This document shows positions 30,326 to 45,385 of a stretch of DNA of 64,000 bases, piece by piece. The notes under the pieces are model-generated. The model worked only from the letters and a program-made list of their open reading frames with translations. It ran no database searches and was not told the DNA's origin. Positions within the stretch are counted from its first letter, which is position 1. Every line of letters begins with the position of its first letter. The stretch comes from Aerococcus christensenii (lineage in GTDB: Bacteria > Bacillota > Bacilli > Lactobacillales > Aerococcaceae): assembly GCF_001543105.1 (NCBI RefSeq), contig NZ_CP014159.1:682001-746000 (forward strand). The letters are read 5' to 3'. The translations under genes and the position numbers were made by a program.

Positions 30326-30801
30326 TGAAGTATTATTTAATTCAATTATTAGCCGCTTATTTTGTAGGAATTTCTTGTTCTATTTCTGTAGAAGAGCCTC
30401 GAAAAATGATTTTAAAAACAGCAATTATTGATACGGCAGGATGGGGACTTTATTTATTTTGTTTAGATTTTTTTCATTGGTCAATTATTTTATCCACTTA
30501 TATTGCGGGATTATTAATTGCAAGTTTATCGCATGGGTTTGCTCGATTATTTAAAGAACCCGTGACAGTCTTTTTTATTCCTGGATTTTTTACTTTAGTT
30601 CCTGGAGGAGGAATGTATCGAACGGCCTTCTATTTGTTTCAAGGAAATACTCCCAGAGGATTATCTGAACTATCAACGACTTTATTTATTGCTTTAGCTA
30701 TTGCTTTGGCCGTATTTACCTGCGATACGACTGTTCAAATTATTTTTAATCAGAAAATGCCTAAGTTTATTCGAAGAAATCGAAAGCATAAAAATTCATA
30801 G
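30325..30801 (+). CDS. Threonine/serine exporter, ThrE C-terminal-type subunit (YjjB-like)
   Basis: 158 aa, about five membrane helices (DUF3815) with the loop FIPGFFTLVPGGGMYRTAFYLFQG near residue 90, echoing the VPG motif of the partner. Its ATG overlaps the stop of the preceding gene. Basic C-terminal tail. Predicted to pair with the upstream subunit for Thr/Ser export. Confidence 0.88.
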   Translation: MKYYLIQLLAAYFVGISCSISVEEPRKMILKTAIIDTAGWGLYLFCLDFFHWSIILSTYIAGLLIASLSHGFARLFKEPVTVFFIPGFFTLVPGGGMYRTAFYLFQGNTPRGLSELSTTLFIALAIALAVFTCDTTVQIIFNQKMPKFIRRNRKHKNS

Positions 30802-30852
30802 GTTTAGTATATAGACTAAAATAAGAGAAATAAAAGGATGAGTAACTTTTAC

Positions 30853-30953
30853 TTGACCCTTTTGTAACTTTGCGCTAGTATAATTTTTGGGCACCTTAAG
30901 TGATCAAGTAATAGAAACGGCTCCTGTTCTTTTTGAAAGAATGGGAGTTTTTT
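30853..30953 (+). promoter_or_regulatory. pyrG promoter and CTP-sensing attenuator leader
   Basis: TTGACC (30853-30858), 17 bp, TAGTAT (30876-30881, overlapping TATAAT 30879-30884). Predicted start at GGGC (30889-30892). A terminator follows (about 30916-30953): the C/U-rich arm GGCTCCTGTTCTTT pairs with AAAGAATGGGAG, then T6. This is the layout by which low CTP makes polymerase stutter G residues at GGGC; the poly-G tail pairs with the C/U arm and prevents termination, as described for pyrG of Bacillus and Lactococcus. Confidence 0.8.
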
Positions 30954-31011
30954 AATTGTAAGGTTACTTAGATAAAAACTAATAAATAAAATTCTGGAAA
31001 GGTTAGGTTAG

Positions 31012-32628
<1,617 letters not shown>

Positions 32629-32635
32629 TGAATTA

Positions 32636-32680
32636 AAAATGGTGTTGAGAACCATCCTTAGGTTGCTAACACCATTTTTT
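32636..32680 (+). terminator. pyrG terminator
   Basis: AAAAATGGTGTT/AACACCATTTTTT, 20-nt loop. Confidence 0.85.
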
Positions 32681-32720
32681 ATGGAATGAAATTTAAAAAG
32701 TGCGCTATTAATTAATAGAA

Positions 32721-32805
32721 AAAGCAAAGATATTTGTAAGATAAGGTTCTTTGAAAATGAGTTCTTAGGAGCCTTTATTACACTTACTGTATCTTTGCCT
32801 TTTTA
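32721..32805 (-). terminator. Long composite hairpin after the M20 gene
   Basis: Outer arms GCAAAGATA...TATCTTTGC reinforced by GTAAG/CTTAC, with T-runs outside on both strands; an inner imperfect stem AAGGTTCTTTGA/TTCTTAGGAGCCTT. Ends the minus-strand gene at 32819 and probably also stops plus-strand read-through. Confidence 0.6.
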
Positions 32806-32818
32806 TTTAAATTTCAGG

Positions 32819-34027
32819 TTATTTGATATTATTTTCTTCTAAATAAGTGGCTACAATAGCAGCCATTCCCTTAGCGGCTACAATTAAGGCGCCTTCATCC
32901 ATATAGAATTTTGGATGATGGTGAGGGAAAGCAGGATGTTTTTCTTGATCTTCAGATTGGCAGCCAATCCATAAGAAAGTACTTGGAACTTTTTGGGCAT
33001 AATAAGCAAAATCTTCAGAAGGTGGTTGAGGAGATACGGCATGAATACCCTTAAGTTCATCAAATGGATGCGATTGAATGGCACGAATAGCAAATTCGGT
33101 GATATCAGGATCATTATAAAGAACAGGGTAATCATGAATATAATCTAAATCACAGGTTACACCAAAAGTTGCTTCTATTCCTTTTACTTTATTTCGAATT
33201 TCTTCTTCTATTTTTTGACTGGTTTCAGGTGCAATAGATCGAACGTCTCCACCTAAGACCACTTTACCATTGATAGCATTATTTGCCCCTACTCCGTTAA
33301 AATTGCCTATAGTAATAGATCCAACATCAAAAGGATTTAGCCGTCGACTAATAATAGTTTGTACAGACATTACGAAATAAGATGCGGCGACAATGGCGTC
33401 ATTAGCCGAGTGAGGAGAAGAAGCGTGCCCTCCTTGTCCGTGGATTGTTAAGTGGAAGTTATCTCGTCCTGTTTGTGCGTTGCCAATGTGATAATTGATG
33501 GTCCCCACTGGTATATTACTCATAAAATGCATGCCGATAACGTTATCGACACCTTCCAAACAGCCCGCTTCGATCATTGATTTGGCGCCTCCTGGAGAAG
33601 CTTCTTCAGCGTTTTGGTGAAGAATGATAATTTTCCCAGAAAACTGATCTTTTAATTCGATAAGGGTTTCTGCTAAAACAAGGAGATAAGCGGTATGCCC
33701 ATCATGTCCGCAAGCGTGCATGGCATCTGTTTTTGAAGCAAAAGGAAGATTCGTTTCTTCTTTTATAGGTAAAGCATCAAAATCAGCGCGTAAAGCCAAG
33801 GTTTTTCCAGGTTTTAGAGAATCAATGGTTACAACAATTCCGTAACCATTTCCAACTGAAGATTTTACTTCACAATCTAGGTCTTTATAAAAATCTAGAA
33901 TATATTGAGCAGTCCATTGTTCTTTGAAAGATTCTTCTGCGTGTGCATGAAGTTCTTCACGGATTTTTATTATGCGCTCTTTCTTTTTATCTAGTTGTTC
34001 ATAAAGTGCGTCAATAAATTGCTTCAT
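32819..34027 (-). CDS. M20 family amidohydrolase (N-acyl-amino-acid/hippurate hydrolase type)
   Basis: 402 aa. Metal-binding motif MHACGHDGHTAYLL near residue 103 and catalytic QNAEEASPGGAKSMIEAG near 140; dimerisation domain about 187-300; C-terminal PPSEDFAYYAQKVPS and HHPKFYMDEGAL carry the remaining ligand. Cleaves an acyl group from an acylated amino acid; candidates are N-acetyl-diaminopimelate, N-acetyl-cysteine or hippurate, which sequence alone does not separate. No dapH-type partner is adjacent. Strong AAGGAGG start. Confidence 0.88.
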   Translation of the reverse strand: MKQFIDALYEQLDKKKERIIKIREELHAHAEESFKEQWTAQYILDFYKDLDCEVKSSVGNGYGIVVTIDSLKPGKTLALRADFDALPIKEETNLPFASKTDAMHACGHDGHTAYLLVLAETLIELKDQFSGKIIILHQNAEEASPGGAKSMIEAGCLEGVDNVIGMHFMSNIPVGTINYHIGNAQTGRDNFHLTIHGQGGHASSPHSANDAIVAASYFVMSVQTIISRRLNPFDVGSITIGNFNGVGANNAINGKVVLGGDVRSIAPETSQKIEEEIRNKVKGIEATFGVTCDLDYIHDYPVLYNDPDITEFAIRAIQSHPFDELKGIHAVSPQPPSEDFAYYAQKVPSTFLWIGCQSEDQEKHPAFPHHHPKFYMDEGALIVAAKGMAAIVATYLEENNIK

Positions 34028-34167
34028 AGGGTTTCCTCCTTATTTATTAATATTTAATCAAGTATAAGCCTTATTTGGACTAAAAACAATTAATGTGAAT
34101 GGATGTTAAATAATAGAGAATTTTGTATAATAATGTAGGAAATAAGACAAAGAAGGAGGAAAATGAT

Positions 34168-35004
34168 GTGCAGCAATGGTTACCAGATGGTAATTTGATT
34201 TTAATGTCAAAGAAACTCTACAATAAAGAAGCTAAACTTTTATGGGCTTGGAGAGAAACTCCTTCAATACCTAAAGACAGTGGTTGGCGTCTTTTAAGTA
34301 CAGAGGATACTACTGAATCTTTACGACAATCTTCAACGGTATTTCTTCCCTATGAGACAGTTCTTACAATTCAACCAGCAATAGCGTTTATCTATTATTA
34401 TCCGGTAGGTGCTGATTTTCAATTCACAGAACAAGGATACTCACAGCATTTTGCTTATAATGATACTTATGAATATGTGAAACCAGCAAAATCCATTCAG
34501 GGCTTGCCATTCAAAGATTACGCTTTTCAATCTCATTTTTCACTTTTTATAGAAGATTTTCAGAAAGCAAGGGAAAAAAAGAAGTTTTGCTTTCATTGGT
34601 CGGATGAGGAATTGCGGACTTTAAATGAACTCAATAGACAATTGTTTCATTTCTATAATGTTTTAATGGGAACTAGGAAAACTCCCTTAAAAGTTAAAGA
34701 AGACGTGTTATTAATAGGTCTTGGGCTAGGTTTCTTATTTAAAAAATGCCAAATCAAAAATATTGTTTTTCTTGAAGAAGAAATGATGAATGTGGTTGTT
34801 CATAGCCTTTTTATACGCTTTAATTGTTCTTTGGATCAAACAAAACAGACGATAATAGCATATTGGCAAGCAACAAAGACAGCGCCTATCGCTAAACAAC
34901 TTATGCAATATGGGATAATGATGGCAACATGGATAGATAATAAATCTTTTGAAGCTGTTCACAAAGAATATCAGCGATTGTGTACACACTATTTAGAAAA
35001 TTAA
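34168..35004 (+). CDS. Uncharacterised protein with a DUF2185-like N-terminal segment
   Basis: 278 aa from GTG 34168, 6 nt after GAAGGAGG. Residues ~12-75 (LMSKKLYNKEAKLLWAWRETPSIPKDSGWRLL) resemble the DUF2185/immunity-protein-33-like fold, which features a D-S-G-W-R core; this is my reading and not certain. The rest (about 80-278) is unrecognised: aromatic-rich, soluble, no signal peptide, a hydrophobic stretch LLIGLGLGFLF near 190. -10-like TATAAT lies ~40 nt upstream. Stands alone between the M20 gene and the rRNA promoters. No function proposed. Confidence 0.6.
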   Translation: MQQWLPDGNLILMSKKLYNKEAKLLWAWRETPSIPKDSGWRLLSTEDTTESLRQSSTVFLPYETVLTIQPAIAFIYYYPVGADFQFTEQGYSQHFAYNDTYEYVKPAKSIQGLPFKDYAFQSHFSLFIEDFQKAREKKKFCFHWSDEELRTLNELNRQLFHFYNVLMGTRKTPLKVKEDVLLIGLGLGFLFKKCQIKNIVFLEEEMMNVVVHSLFIRFNCSLDQTKQTIIAYWQATKTAPIAKQLMQYGIMMATWIDNKSFEAVHKEYQRLCTHYLEN

Positions 35005-35098
35005 ATGCTTAAAAGCTATATAAGACTTAACTAGTTCTATAGGTCTATGAAGTGATGCTATAAAAATTGAGAATATTAAATTATATTTTTAAAAAGAG

Positions 35099-35217
35099 TT
35101 GACAAATTTTGAAAAATGAACTATACTAACAAAGTTGTTTCTGATAGAGAACAGCAAGGAACAACAAATATGGAATAATAAAAACATATTGACATTATGA
35201 AGTGCATGTGTTATTAT
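35099..35217 (+). promoter_or_regulatory. Tandem rRNA promoters P1 and P2
   Basis: P1: TTGACA (35099-35104), 17 bp, TATACT (35122-35127), preceded by an A/T-tract UP-like stretch. P2: TTGACA (35189-35194), 17 bp, TATTAT (35212-35217). Both are near consensus, 90 bp apart, as usual for Firmicutes rrn operons. Confidence 0.88.
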
Positions 35218-35389
35218 TAAATAGTTGCGGAAATAAGCGACTGAAAGATAGACCTTTGAAAACTGAACAAAGAAGACGAACCAAATGTGTAGGGATAGTT
35301 AGAAATAACTAAACCAACAATTCAAGCAATAAGTCTAGACTAGACTCAAACAAGTCAGCAAAATGAGCTAAGAACAGTTCATGAATTCT

Positions 35390-36947
<1,558 letters not shown>

Positions 36948-37016
36948 TATGGAATACACATTACGTTTTCTTTGTTTAGTTTTGAGAGGCCTATCAAACA
37001 CATGTAATGGATCACC

Positions 37017-37090
<74 letters not shown>

Positions 37091-37116
37091 TTAGAAGAAT
37101 AAAAGTTATTCTTTTT

Positions 37117-37189
37117 GGGGGATTAGCTCAGCTGGGAGAGCGCCTGCTTTGCAAGCAGGAGGTCAGCGGTTCGATCCCGCTATTCTCCA
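37117..37189 (+). tRNA. tRNA-Ala (anticodon TGC)
   Basis: Acceptor GGGGGAT/ATTCTCC, anticodon loop TTTGCAA, T arm GCGGTTCGATCCCGC; second spacer tRNA of the rRNA operon. Confidence 0.97.
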
Positions 37190-37355
37190 TAGCAAGGGAA
37201 ACCTTGCAACTTGTTCTTTGAAAACTGAATACTATAGTAAATTCCACCTTATTATTTCTACCAGGAGATAATAAGGAAACAAACCAATTTTTACCAAGCG
37301 TAAAAACCGAAAAAGAGTTTTAAAAAACTTTTCGCAATCATACAACTTAACCAGT

Positions 37356-40262
<2,907 letters not shown>

Positions 40263-40328
40263 AGGAAAAGTTGTATGACAAAAAGGAAGAAACTATAGAT
40301 TCAGTTTTGAGCGAATAAGGCTCATATT

Positions 40329-40446
40329 GTGCGGTGACGATGGCAAGAAGGATACACCTGTTCCCATACCGAACACAGAAGTTAAGCTTCTTAGCGCCGA
40401 ATGTAGTTGGGGGTTTCCCCCTGTGAGACTAGGACGTTGCCGTGCA
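40329..40446 (+). rRNA. rrf: 5S ribosomal RNA
   Basis: About 118 nt with CCCATACCGAACACAGAAGT and the closing helix GTGCGGTGACG/GACGTTGCCGTGC. Boundaries approximate. Confidence 0.95.
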
Positions 40447-40457
40447 ATTCTTTTTAT

Positions 40458-40531
40458 TCCGCAATAGCTCAGTTGGTAGTAGCGCTTGACTGTTAATCAA
40501 GATGTCGTAGGTTCGAGTCCTACTTGCGGAG
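40458..40531 (+). tRNA. tRNA-Asn (anticodon GTT)
   Basis: Acceptor TCCGCAA/TTGCGGA, anticodon loop CTGTTAA, discriminator G; 11 nt after 5S. Confidence 0.96.
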
Positions 40532-40543
40532 TTTTTTATTTAT

Positions 40544-40616
40544 GCTGCAGTAGCTCAGCTGGTAGAGCGTCGCCTTGGTAAGGCGGAGGTCGTGGGTTCA
40601 AGTCCCATCTGTAGCT
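40544..40616 (+). tRNA. tRNA-Thr (anticodon GGT)
   Basis: Acceptor GCTGCAG/CTGTAGC, anticodon loop TTGGTAA, discriminator T; ends the rRNA-tRNA transcript. Confidence 0.95.
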
Positions 40617-40623
40617 TTTGTTT

Positions 40624-40654
40624 AAAAGCGTCAATTTTAATTGGCGCTTTTTTT
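40624..40654 (+). terminator. Terminator of the rRNA operon
   Basis: AAAAGCGTCAAT/ATTGGCGCTTTT with T-run, 7 nt after tRNA-Thr. Confidence 0.88.
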
Positions 40655-40821
40655 GCAATATTGAAAAATTCAAAAAAAGTATTTTCATCATTTAACTTAA
40701 TATTTTTGCTGTTATTTTTGTTGTTATTATTCAATAAATGTGTAAAATAAATTTTAATAGGTTTTACTAATGTTATGTTTTTATTGTTTAAATCATTAAT
40801 GGTGAATGATGGAGTGGGAAA

Positions 40822-41730
40822 ATGAATTTTCAAAAACTTAAGTATGCAATTGTTGTGGCTAATTCAGGATCTTTTCGTGCGGCGAGTCGTCGTTTATACA
40901 TGGCCCAGTCGTCTTTGTCGACTGCGATTAAAGAATTAGAAGAAGAATATCAAATTCAAATTTTTGAACGGACAAAACGTGGGATATTTATTACAGAAGA
41001 GGGCAGTGAGTTTTTAACTTATGCAGAAGATATCCTATCTCAAGTAAAAACTTTAGAGCAACGCTATTTAGGGGATAATGATCGCCATATGTTTTCGATA
41101 TCTGGGCAACATTATGATTTTGCTGCAGAAGCATTTGCTCGATTGGTGGATGAAGAGTCTGGTCGAAAAGACTGGAATTTTCGATTTTTAGAAACCTCAA
41201 CCAGTCGAGTTATTGATGATGTGAGGCATTCTTATAGTGAGTTGGGTATTCTTTATTTAAATGATTCAAATCGTCGAGTCATTGAACAACATTTGGATCA
41301 TTATGAATTAGTTTTTAAAAAGCTGGGCTTGTTTTATCCGCATGCCTTTTTGGGAAAGAATCACCCATTGGCTAACTTAAAAGAAATTTATTTAGAAGAT
41401 TTGAAAAAATATCCCATTATAAAATTTGAACAAGCGAAGGGCTCTTCTTTACAATTTAGTGAGGAATCTTTAGAAGGCAATTTTGAAGGGGAACAAGTTA
41501 TTTATGCCTCAGATCGAGCAACAGTGATTAATTTATTAGCTAAAACAAACGCTTATTTATTAGGATCTGGGATTGTAACCTCGCCTTTTAGTTTACTTGA
41601 ACGTACGATTCCAATCGTAGATGGTGAAGTAAGTGAAATAGGCTATATTCAAGCCCGATATCGAAAAAACTCTGAATTAGCTGAAAAATACATTGATCAT
41701 TTAAGAAAAATGGTTAAAAATAAAAAATAA
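40822..41730 (+). CDS. LysR-family transcriptional regulator
   Basis: 302 aa. N-terminal winged HTH (residues 1-60, FRAASRRLYMAQSSLSTAIKELEEEYQIQIFERTKRGIFITEEG) and a substrate-binding-like effector domain (about 90-300). LysR proteins usually control themselves and a neighbouring gene; the 205-bp upstream gap is AT-rich and the next gene is a same-strand DJ-1 protein, which may be a target. Effector unknown. Confidence 0.93.
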   Translation: MNFQKLKYAIVVANSGSFRAASRRLYMAQSSLSTAIKELEEEYQIQIFERTKRGIFITEEGSEFLTYAEDILSQVKTLEQRYLGDNDRHMFSISGQHYDFAAEAFARLVDEESGRKDWNFRFLETSTSRVIDDVRHSYSELGILYLNDSNRRVIEQHLDHYELVFKKLGLFYPHAFLGKNHPLANLKEIYLEDLKKYPIIKFEQAKGSSLQFSEESLEGNFEGEQVIYASDRATVINLLAKTNAYLLGSGIVTSPFSLLERTIPIVDGEVSEIGYIQARYRKNSELAEKYIDHLRKMVKNKK

Positions 41731-41825
41731 TTGGGTTCCTTTTAAAGAGTTTTTGGGGAAAAGGACTTCCCTTTACGAATAGGAAGAGAGCGCGTACAAT
41801 AAGGATTGAAAAGGAGGATTATTAT

Positions 41826-42404
41826 ATGAAAGTAATGATTTTATTAAGTAAACATTATGAAGAAACAGAAGCCTTAACAGTTGTTGATTATTTAAGACGG
41901 GCAGATATCACGATTGATATGGTTGCTACAGAAGGCAACTTACAAACTGTAGGGGCGCACAATATTGTTATTTTAGCTGATAAATTAATTCAAGATGTGA
42001 ACGCCAAAGATTATGAAATGATTATTACTCCAGGTGGCGTTGGCGGAACAGAAGCTTTGATGGCAAATAAAGAAGTTGTTCATTTATTCAAAGAACAGTT
42101 TCAATCAGATCGCTATTTAGCAAGTATTTGTGCTTCTCCATTAGTATTAGGGAAAGCAAAAATTTCTGAACATATCCGTGGAACCATTTATCCAGGTTTT
42201 GAGAAAAAATTGAGTTTTAAAGAATACATTTCAGATGAGCCTGTTGTTGTGGATAGAGAGCATCAAGTCATTACGTCTCAAGGCCCAGCAACGGCTGTGT
42301 ATTTTGCATTAACTTTGATTGAAGTATTAAAAGGAAAGGAAGTACGTGATCAAGTGGCTAAGGGGCTATTGCTTCCTCAATTAGAAGATTTTATTAAAGC
42401 TTAA
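41826..42404 (+). CDS. DJ-1/PfpI family protein (YajL/ThiJ-like)
   Basis: 192 aa, single class-I-amidotransferase-like domain. [21 protein letters not shown] near residue 6 (conserved Glu), [10 protein letters not shown] near 74, and the nucleophile-elbow Cys in [11 protein letters not shown] near 105. DJ-1 relatives act as chaperones or deglycases; which applies here is undecided. Overlaps the start of yidD (TAATG), so the two are translated together. Confidence 0.9.
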   Translation: MKVMILLSKHYEETEALTVVDYLRRADITIDMVATEGNLQTVGAHNIVILADKLIQDVNAKDYEMIITPGGVGGTEALMANKEVVHLFKEQFQSDRYLASICASPLVLGKAKISEHIRGTIYPGFEKKLSFKEYISDEPVVVDREHQVITSQGPATAVYFALTLIEVLKGKEVRDQVAKGLLLPQLEDFIKA

Positions 42405-42670
42405 TGAATAAAGTGTTTATAAAAGGTGTTCTATTTTATCAAAAATGGATTTCTCCTTTGTTTTCGCCTTCTTGTAGATATTTTCCGACGTGTTCGAACT
42501 ACATGCTTCAATCTTTAGCAAAATATGGAGCTTTTAAGGGAGGACTTATGGGGATATTTCGAATTTTAAGATGTCATCCTCTCGCAAAGGGAGGAGTTGA
42601 TCCTGTCCCAGATACGTTTTCTTGGAAGAAAAGTTTTAAAAGTAAAGATAATAATCATTTTCTTTTATAA
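42404..42670 (+). CDS. yidD: Membrane protein insertion efficiency factor YidD
   Basis: 88 aa. Cys-rich signature [32 protein letters not shown] followed by [18 protein letters not shown], diagnostic of YidD. Usually near yidC-rnpA; here it is 41 kb away and coupled to a DJ-1 gene. Terminator at 42696-42740. Confidence 0.95.
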   Translation: MNKVFIKGVLFYQKWISPLFSPSCRYFPTCSNYMLQSLAKYGAFKGGLMGIFRILRCHPLAKGGVDPVPDTFSWKKSFKSKDNNHFLL

Positions 42671-42695
42671 TTTAAACATGATATTTTAACTGTAT

Positions 42696-42740
42696 TAGTG
42701 TTGGTGACAATCTTAGAATAGCCCAACACTATTTTTATTT
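42696..42740 (+). terminator. yidD terminator
   Basis: TAGTGTTGG/CCAACACTA stem with T-rich tail. Confidence 0.8.
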
Positions 42741-42838
42741 TATAGTTGGACATTCTGATCAATAACATTAGGATTTTATGAGATATTTATTGGAATTTTA
42801 GCTTGTCATGAGGGATAAAAGAATAATCTTTATGAAAA

Positions 42839-42880
42839 TGATGTGACCCCAAAAAGTTAGACTTTTTGGGGGTCACATCA
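42839..42880. repeat. 42-bp palindrome related to the IS end
   Basis: Arms 42839-42857 and 42861-42880. The first 24 bases (to GTTAGAC) match the complement of the right end of the IS at 17219-18527 at 22 positions, and both begin TGATGT. No transposase remnant and no target duplication visible. Could be a solo IS end, a minimal MITE, or a domesticated bidirectional terminator between convergent yidD and glmM. Confidence 0.65.
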
Positions 42881-42926
42881 GCTTTTTTTGAATACTAGAT
42901 GGTTACTTTCCTTAGAAAGAGGACAC

Positions 42927-44294
42927 TTAGTTATCGATACCGTAAAGTTCTTTGACTTTATCTGCGATGCGGTTAGCATAATTTAAGGCAAGATCATCTG
43001 TCGTAGCTTCGACCATCACGCGAAGAAGGTTTTGTGTCCCACTAGGACGTACAAGAATACGTCCGTCTTGGCCAAGTTCTTTTTCAACTTCTTTAGTGAG
43101 TGAAAGAATCTCTGGATGATTGGCTGCTTCAATTTTTCCTTCTCTTGTGACACTGACATTAACTAATTTTTGAGGATAGGTGGTCATTTCGTCTGCTAAT
43201 TGGCTAAGTGTTTTGCCCGATTGCTTGAGGACATAGAGCAGTTGAATAGCTGTTAATAAGCCGTCGCCTGTTGTGTTGTGATCCATGAAGATAATATGAC
43301 CAGATTGCTCTCCACCTAAGTTGTAGTTTCCTTCACGCATAGCTTCTACGACATAGCGGTCACCGACTTTTGTAGTGATATCTTTCATTCCAGCTATTTT
43401 AATTGCTTTATGAAAACCGAGATTAGACATTACAGTAGCAACGATTGTACTATTTTTTAATTTACCATGATCGTTGAGATACTTCCCACAAATATGCATA
43501 ATATGATCGCCATCTATTAATCTTCCTTTTTCATCTACAGCTAAGCAACGATCAGCATCACCATCAAAGGCTACGCCAGCTTGCGCATTTTTTTCAAGAA
43601 CAAGTTGTTGAAGTCTTTCTGGGTGAGTAGAACCTACGCCTTTATTAATATTAATGCCGTCTGGATTAGTGGCAATCGTTGTAAAATCGCATTCGAGGTC
43701 AGCGAACAAACGATTAACAAGTGGAGCAGAAGCGCCGTTAGCGGCATCTACACAGATATTTAAACCGGAGAGATTTCCAGCAATAGTAGATTGTAAAAAT
43801 TCTAAATATTTAGCTGCGCCTTCAGGGTATTCACTGACAGTTCCTAAACCTTCTGCAGATGGTCTAGGAAGATTATCTTTTTCTTGTTTAAGATAAGATT
43901 CAATTTCTTCTTCTTGAGCGTCGGAGAGTTTGAAACCATCGCTTCCAAAGAACTTAATCCCGTTATCTTCGGCAGGATTATGGCTAGCAGAGATCATGAC
44001 TCCTGCAACCGCTCCTGTTGTACGGGTGAGATAAGCGACAGCTGGAGTTGTAATGACGCCTAATTGAAGAACTTCGATACCGACCGATAAAAGTCCTGAA
44101 ATAAGTGCGTGTTCGAGTAATTGACCAGAAATTCTTGTATCTCTTGCTACAAGTACTCGAGGGTGTTCATTGTTATCTGTTATATGTTGTAAAAGAACAT
44201 AGCCGCCATATCGGCCAAGTTTAAAGGCGAGTTCAGGGGTTAAAATTTTATTAGCTTCTCCACGTACGCCGTCAGTTCCAAAATATGTTAACAT
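42927..44294 (-). CDS. glmM: Phosphoglucosamine mutase
   Basis: 455 aa. FGTDGVRG at residues 5-12, catalytic phosphoserine in SASHNP (Ser104), metal loop DGDADR near 245, sugar-binding GGEQSGHI near 330, and the C-terminal phosphate loop [12 protein letters not shown] near 412. Interconverts glucosamine-6-P and glucosamine-1-P for peptidoglycan precursors. Last gene of cdaA-cdaR-glmM, where GlmM can bind and restrain CdaA. Confidence 0.97.
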   Translation of the reverse strand: MLTYFGTDGVRGEANKILTPELAFKLGRYGGYVLLQHITDNNEHPRVLVARDTRISGQLLEHALISGLLSVGIEVLQLGVITTPAVAYLTRTTGAVAGVMISASHNPAEDNGIKFFGSDGFKLSDAQEEEIESYLKQEKDNLPRPSAEGLGTVSEYPEGAAKYLEFLQSTIAGNLSGLNICVDAANGASAPLVNRLFADLECDFTTIATNPDGININKGVGSTHPERLQQLVLEKNAQAGVAFDGDADRCLAVDEKGRLIDGDHIMHICGKYLNDHGKLKNSTIVATVMSNLGFHKAIKIAGMKDITTKVGDRYVVEAMREGNYNLGGEQSGHIIFMDHNTTGDGLLTAIQLLYVLKQSGKTLSQLADEMTTYPQKLVNVSVTREGKIEAANHPEILSLTKEVEKELGQDGRILVRPSGTQNLLRVMVEATTDDLALNYANRIADKVKELYGIDN

Positions 44295-44365
44295 AATATT
44301 CTCCTTTTTTTATTAACGCTATTTTACGCTTTCATATCTTACCACGATTAAAAAAGTTTGCCAAA

Positions 44366-45385
44366 TTAATGTTGGGGTGGTGAGGTATAGGAAACATTTG
44401 GAGAATTAGAGTCTCCTTGCGAATATTCAGTACCAGGGTGCGGAATAACTGTCGCTTCAACCACTTGGGGTTCTATAGACTCTGCACCTTCTGGAAGTTT
44501 TAGAGGAATTTCTAGATGCTTGGTTTGTGTGATTCCTCGTAAATCAATAGATCCAATAATGGAAGAAACGGAAGAGAGGACTTGTTCATCGCCGAAGAGT
44601 TTAGCTTGTTGAGCGGACAAGTTGGTAAATTCATAAGAAAATCCATCTTCCTTATTGTCTATCTGAATATGAATTGGTTTAAACAAGCCATGTTTGCCAA
44701 TTGTAACAGAAACCGTAACTTGATTAGGTTTAGAAGTGAGGTTTAAGATATTTCCATGAATATCTTTTACAATAATAGGTGCGGTTGTTTGAAAATCAGT
44801 AGAAATATTTTGAGGGAGTGAAACATCAACGGTGACGTGAGCAACTTTATCGAGATTTTCTTTGGAACCGGTTAGAGTCACTTCGTTGGGTTTGACTTGG
44901 CTTTTATGAATTTCATAACCTGGAGCAATTTGATCGTTATTAAAGTTAATTTCGACAGGATACGATTTAACTTCTAATTTTGCGATATCTACTTTAACAC
45001 TGGAAGGCGATATTTTATAAGTAAGCTCTTTTGAAATATTCTCTAAAGTCAATTGAATGTAGTGAGATCCTTCACCTAAGTTTGCTAAATTTTCAGTTAC
45101 AACTTTAAATTCTTTGGCTTGTAAGGTTTGATCAATCAGAGAGCTAGGTCCGCTAATTTCTACAGAAACAGTTTTAGGGATTCCTGTAATATAGTAATCA
45201 TCCACATCTCCTGTAGCATAAACAGGGACTTCAGAAATATTTTCTATTTTTGTCTCATTGATATTAGAGAAAAAAGAGACGGGGTTATTATTGTAACGTT
45301 CTGCTTTGACGAAAATAAATAAAAAGATGGCTAACACTAAAGAAAATAAGATAACCACTAGTTTATTATCGTAGATTTTATTCAT
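44366..45385 (-). CDS. cdaR: CdaA regulatory protein CdaR (YbbR domains)
   Basis: 339 aa. One N-terminal membrane helix (residues ~8-25) then three or four YbbR repeats of about 80 residues outside the membrane, with the recurring P-x-x-V-x-I/V-x-G pattern (IPKTVSVEISGPSS, KPNEVTLTGSKENL). The C-terminal tail is Pro/Ser-rich. Modulates the diadenylate cyclase encoded upstream; the reading frames overlap by 8 bp. Confidence 0.93.
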   Translation of the reverse strand: MNKIYDNKLVVILFSLVLAIFLFIFVKAERYNNNPVSFFSNINETKIENISEVPVYATGDVDDYYITGIPKTVSVEISGPSSLIDQTLQAKEFKVVTENLANLGEGSHYIQLTLENISKELTYKISPSSVKVDIAKLEVKSYPVEINFNNDQIAPGYEIHKSQVKPNEVTLTGSKENLDKVAHVTVDVSLPQNISTDFQTTAPIIVKDIHGNILNLTSKPNQVTVSVTIGKHGLFKPIHIQIDNKEDGFSYEFTNLSAQQAKLFGDEQVLSSVSSIIGSIDLRGITQTKHLEIPLKLPEGAESIEPQVVEATVIPHPGTEYSQGDSNSPNVSYTSPPQH

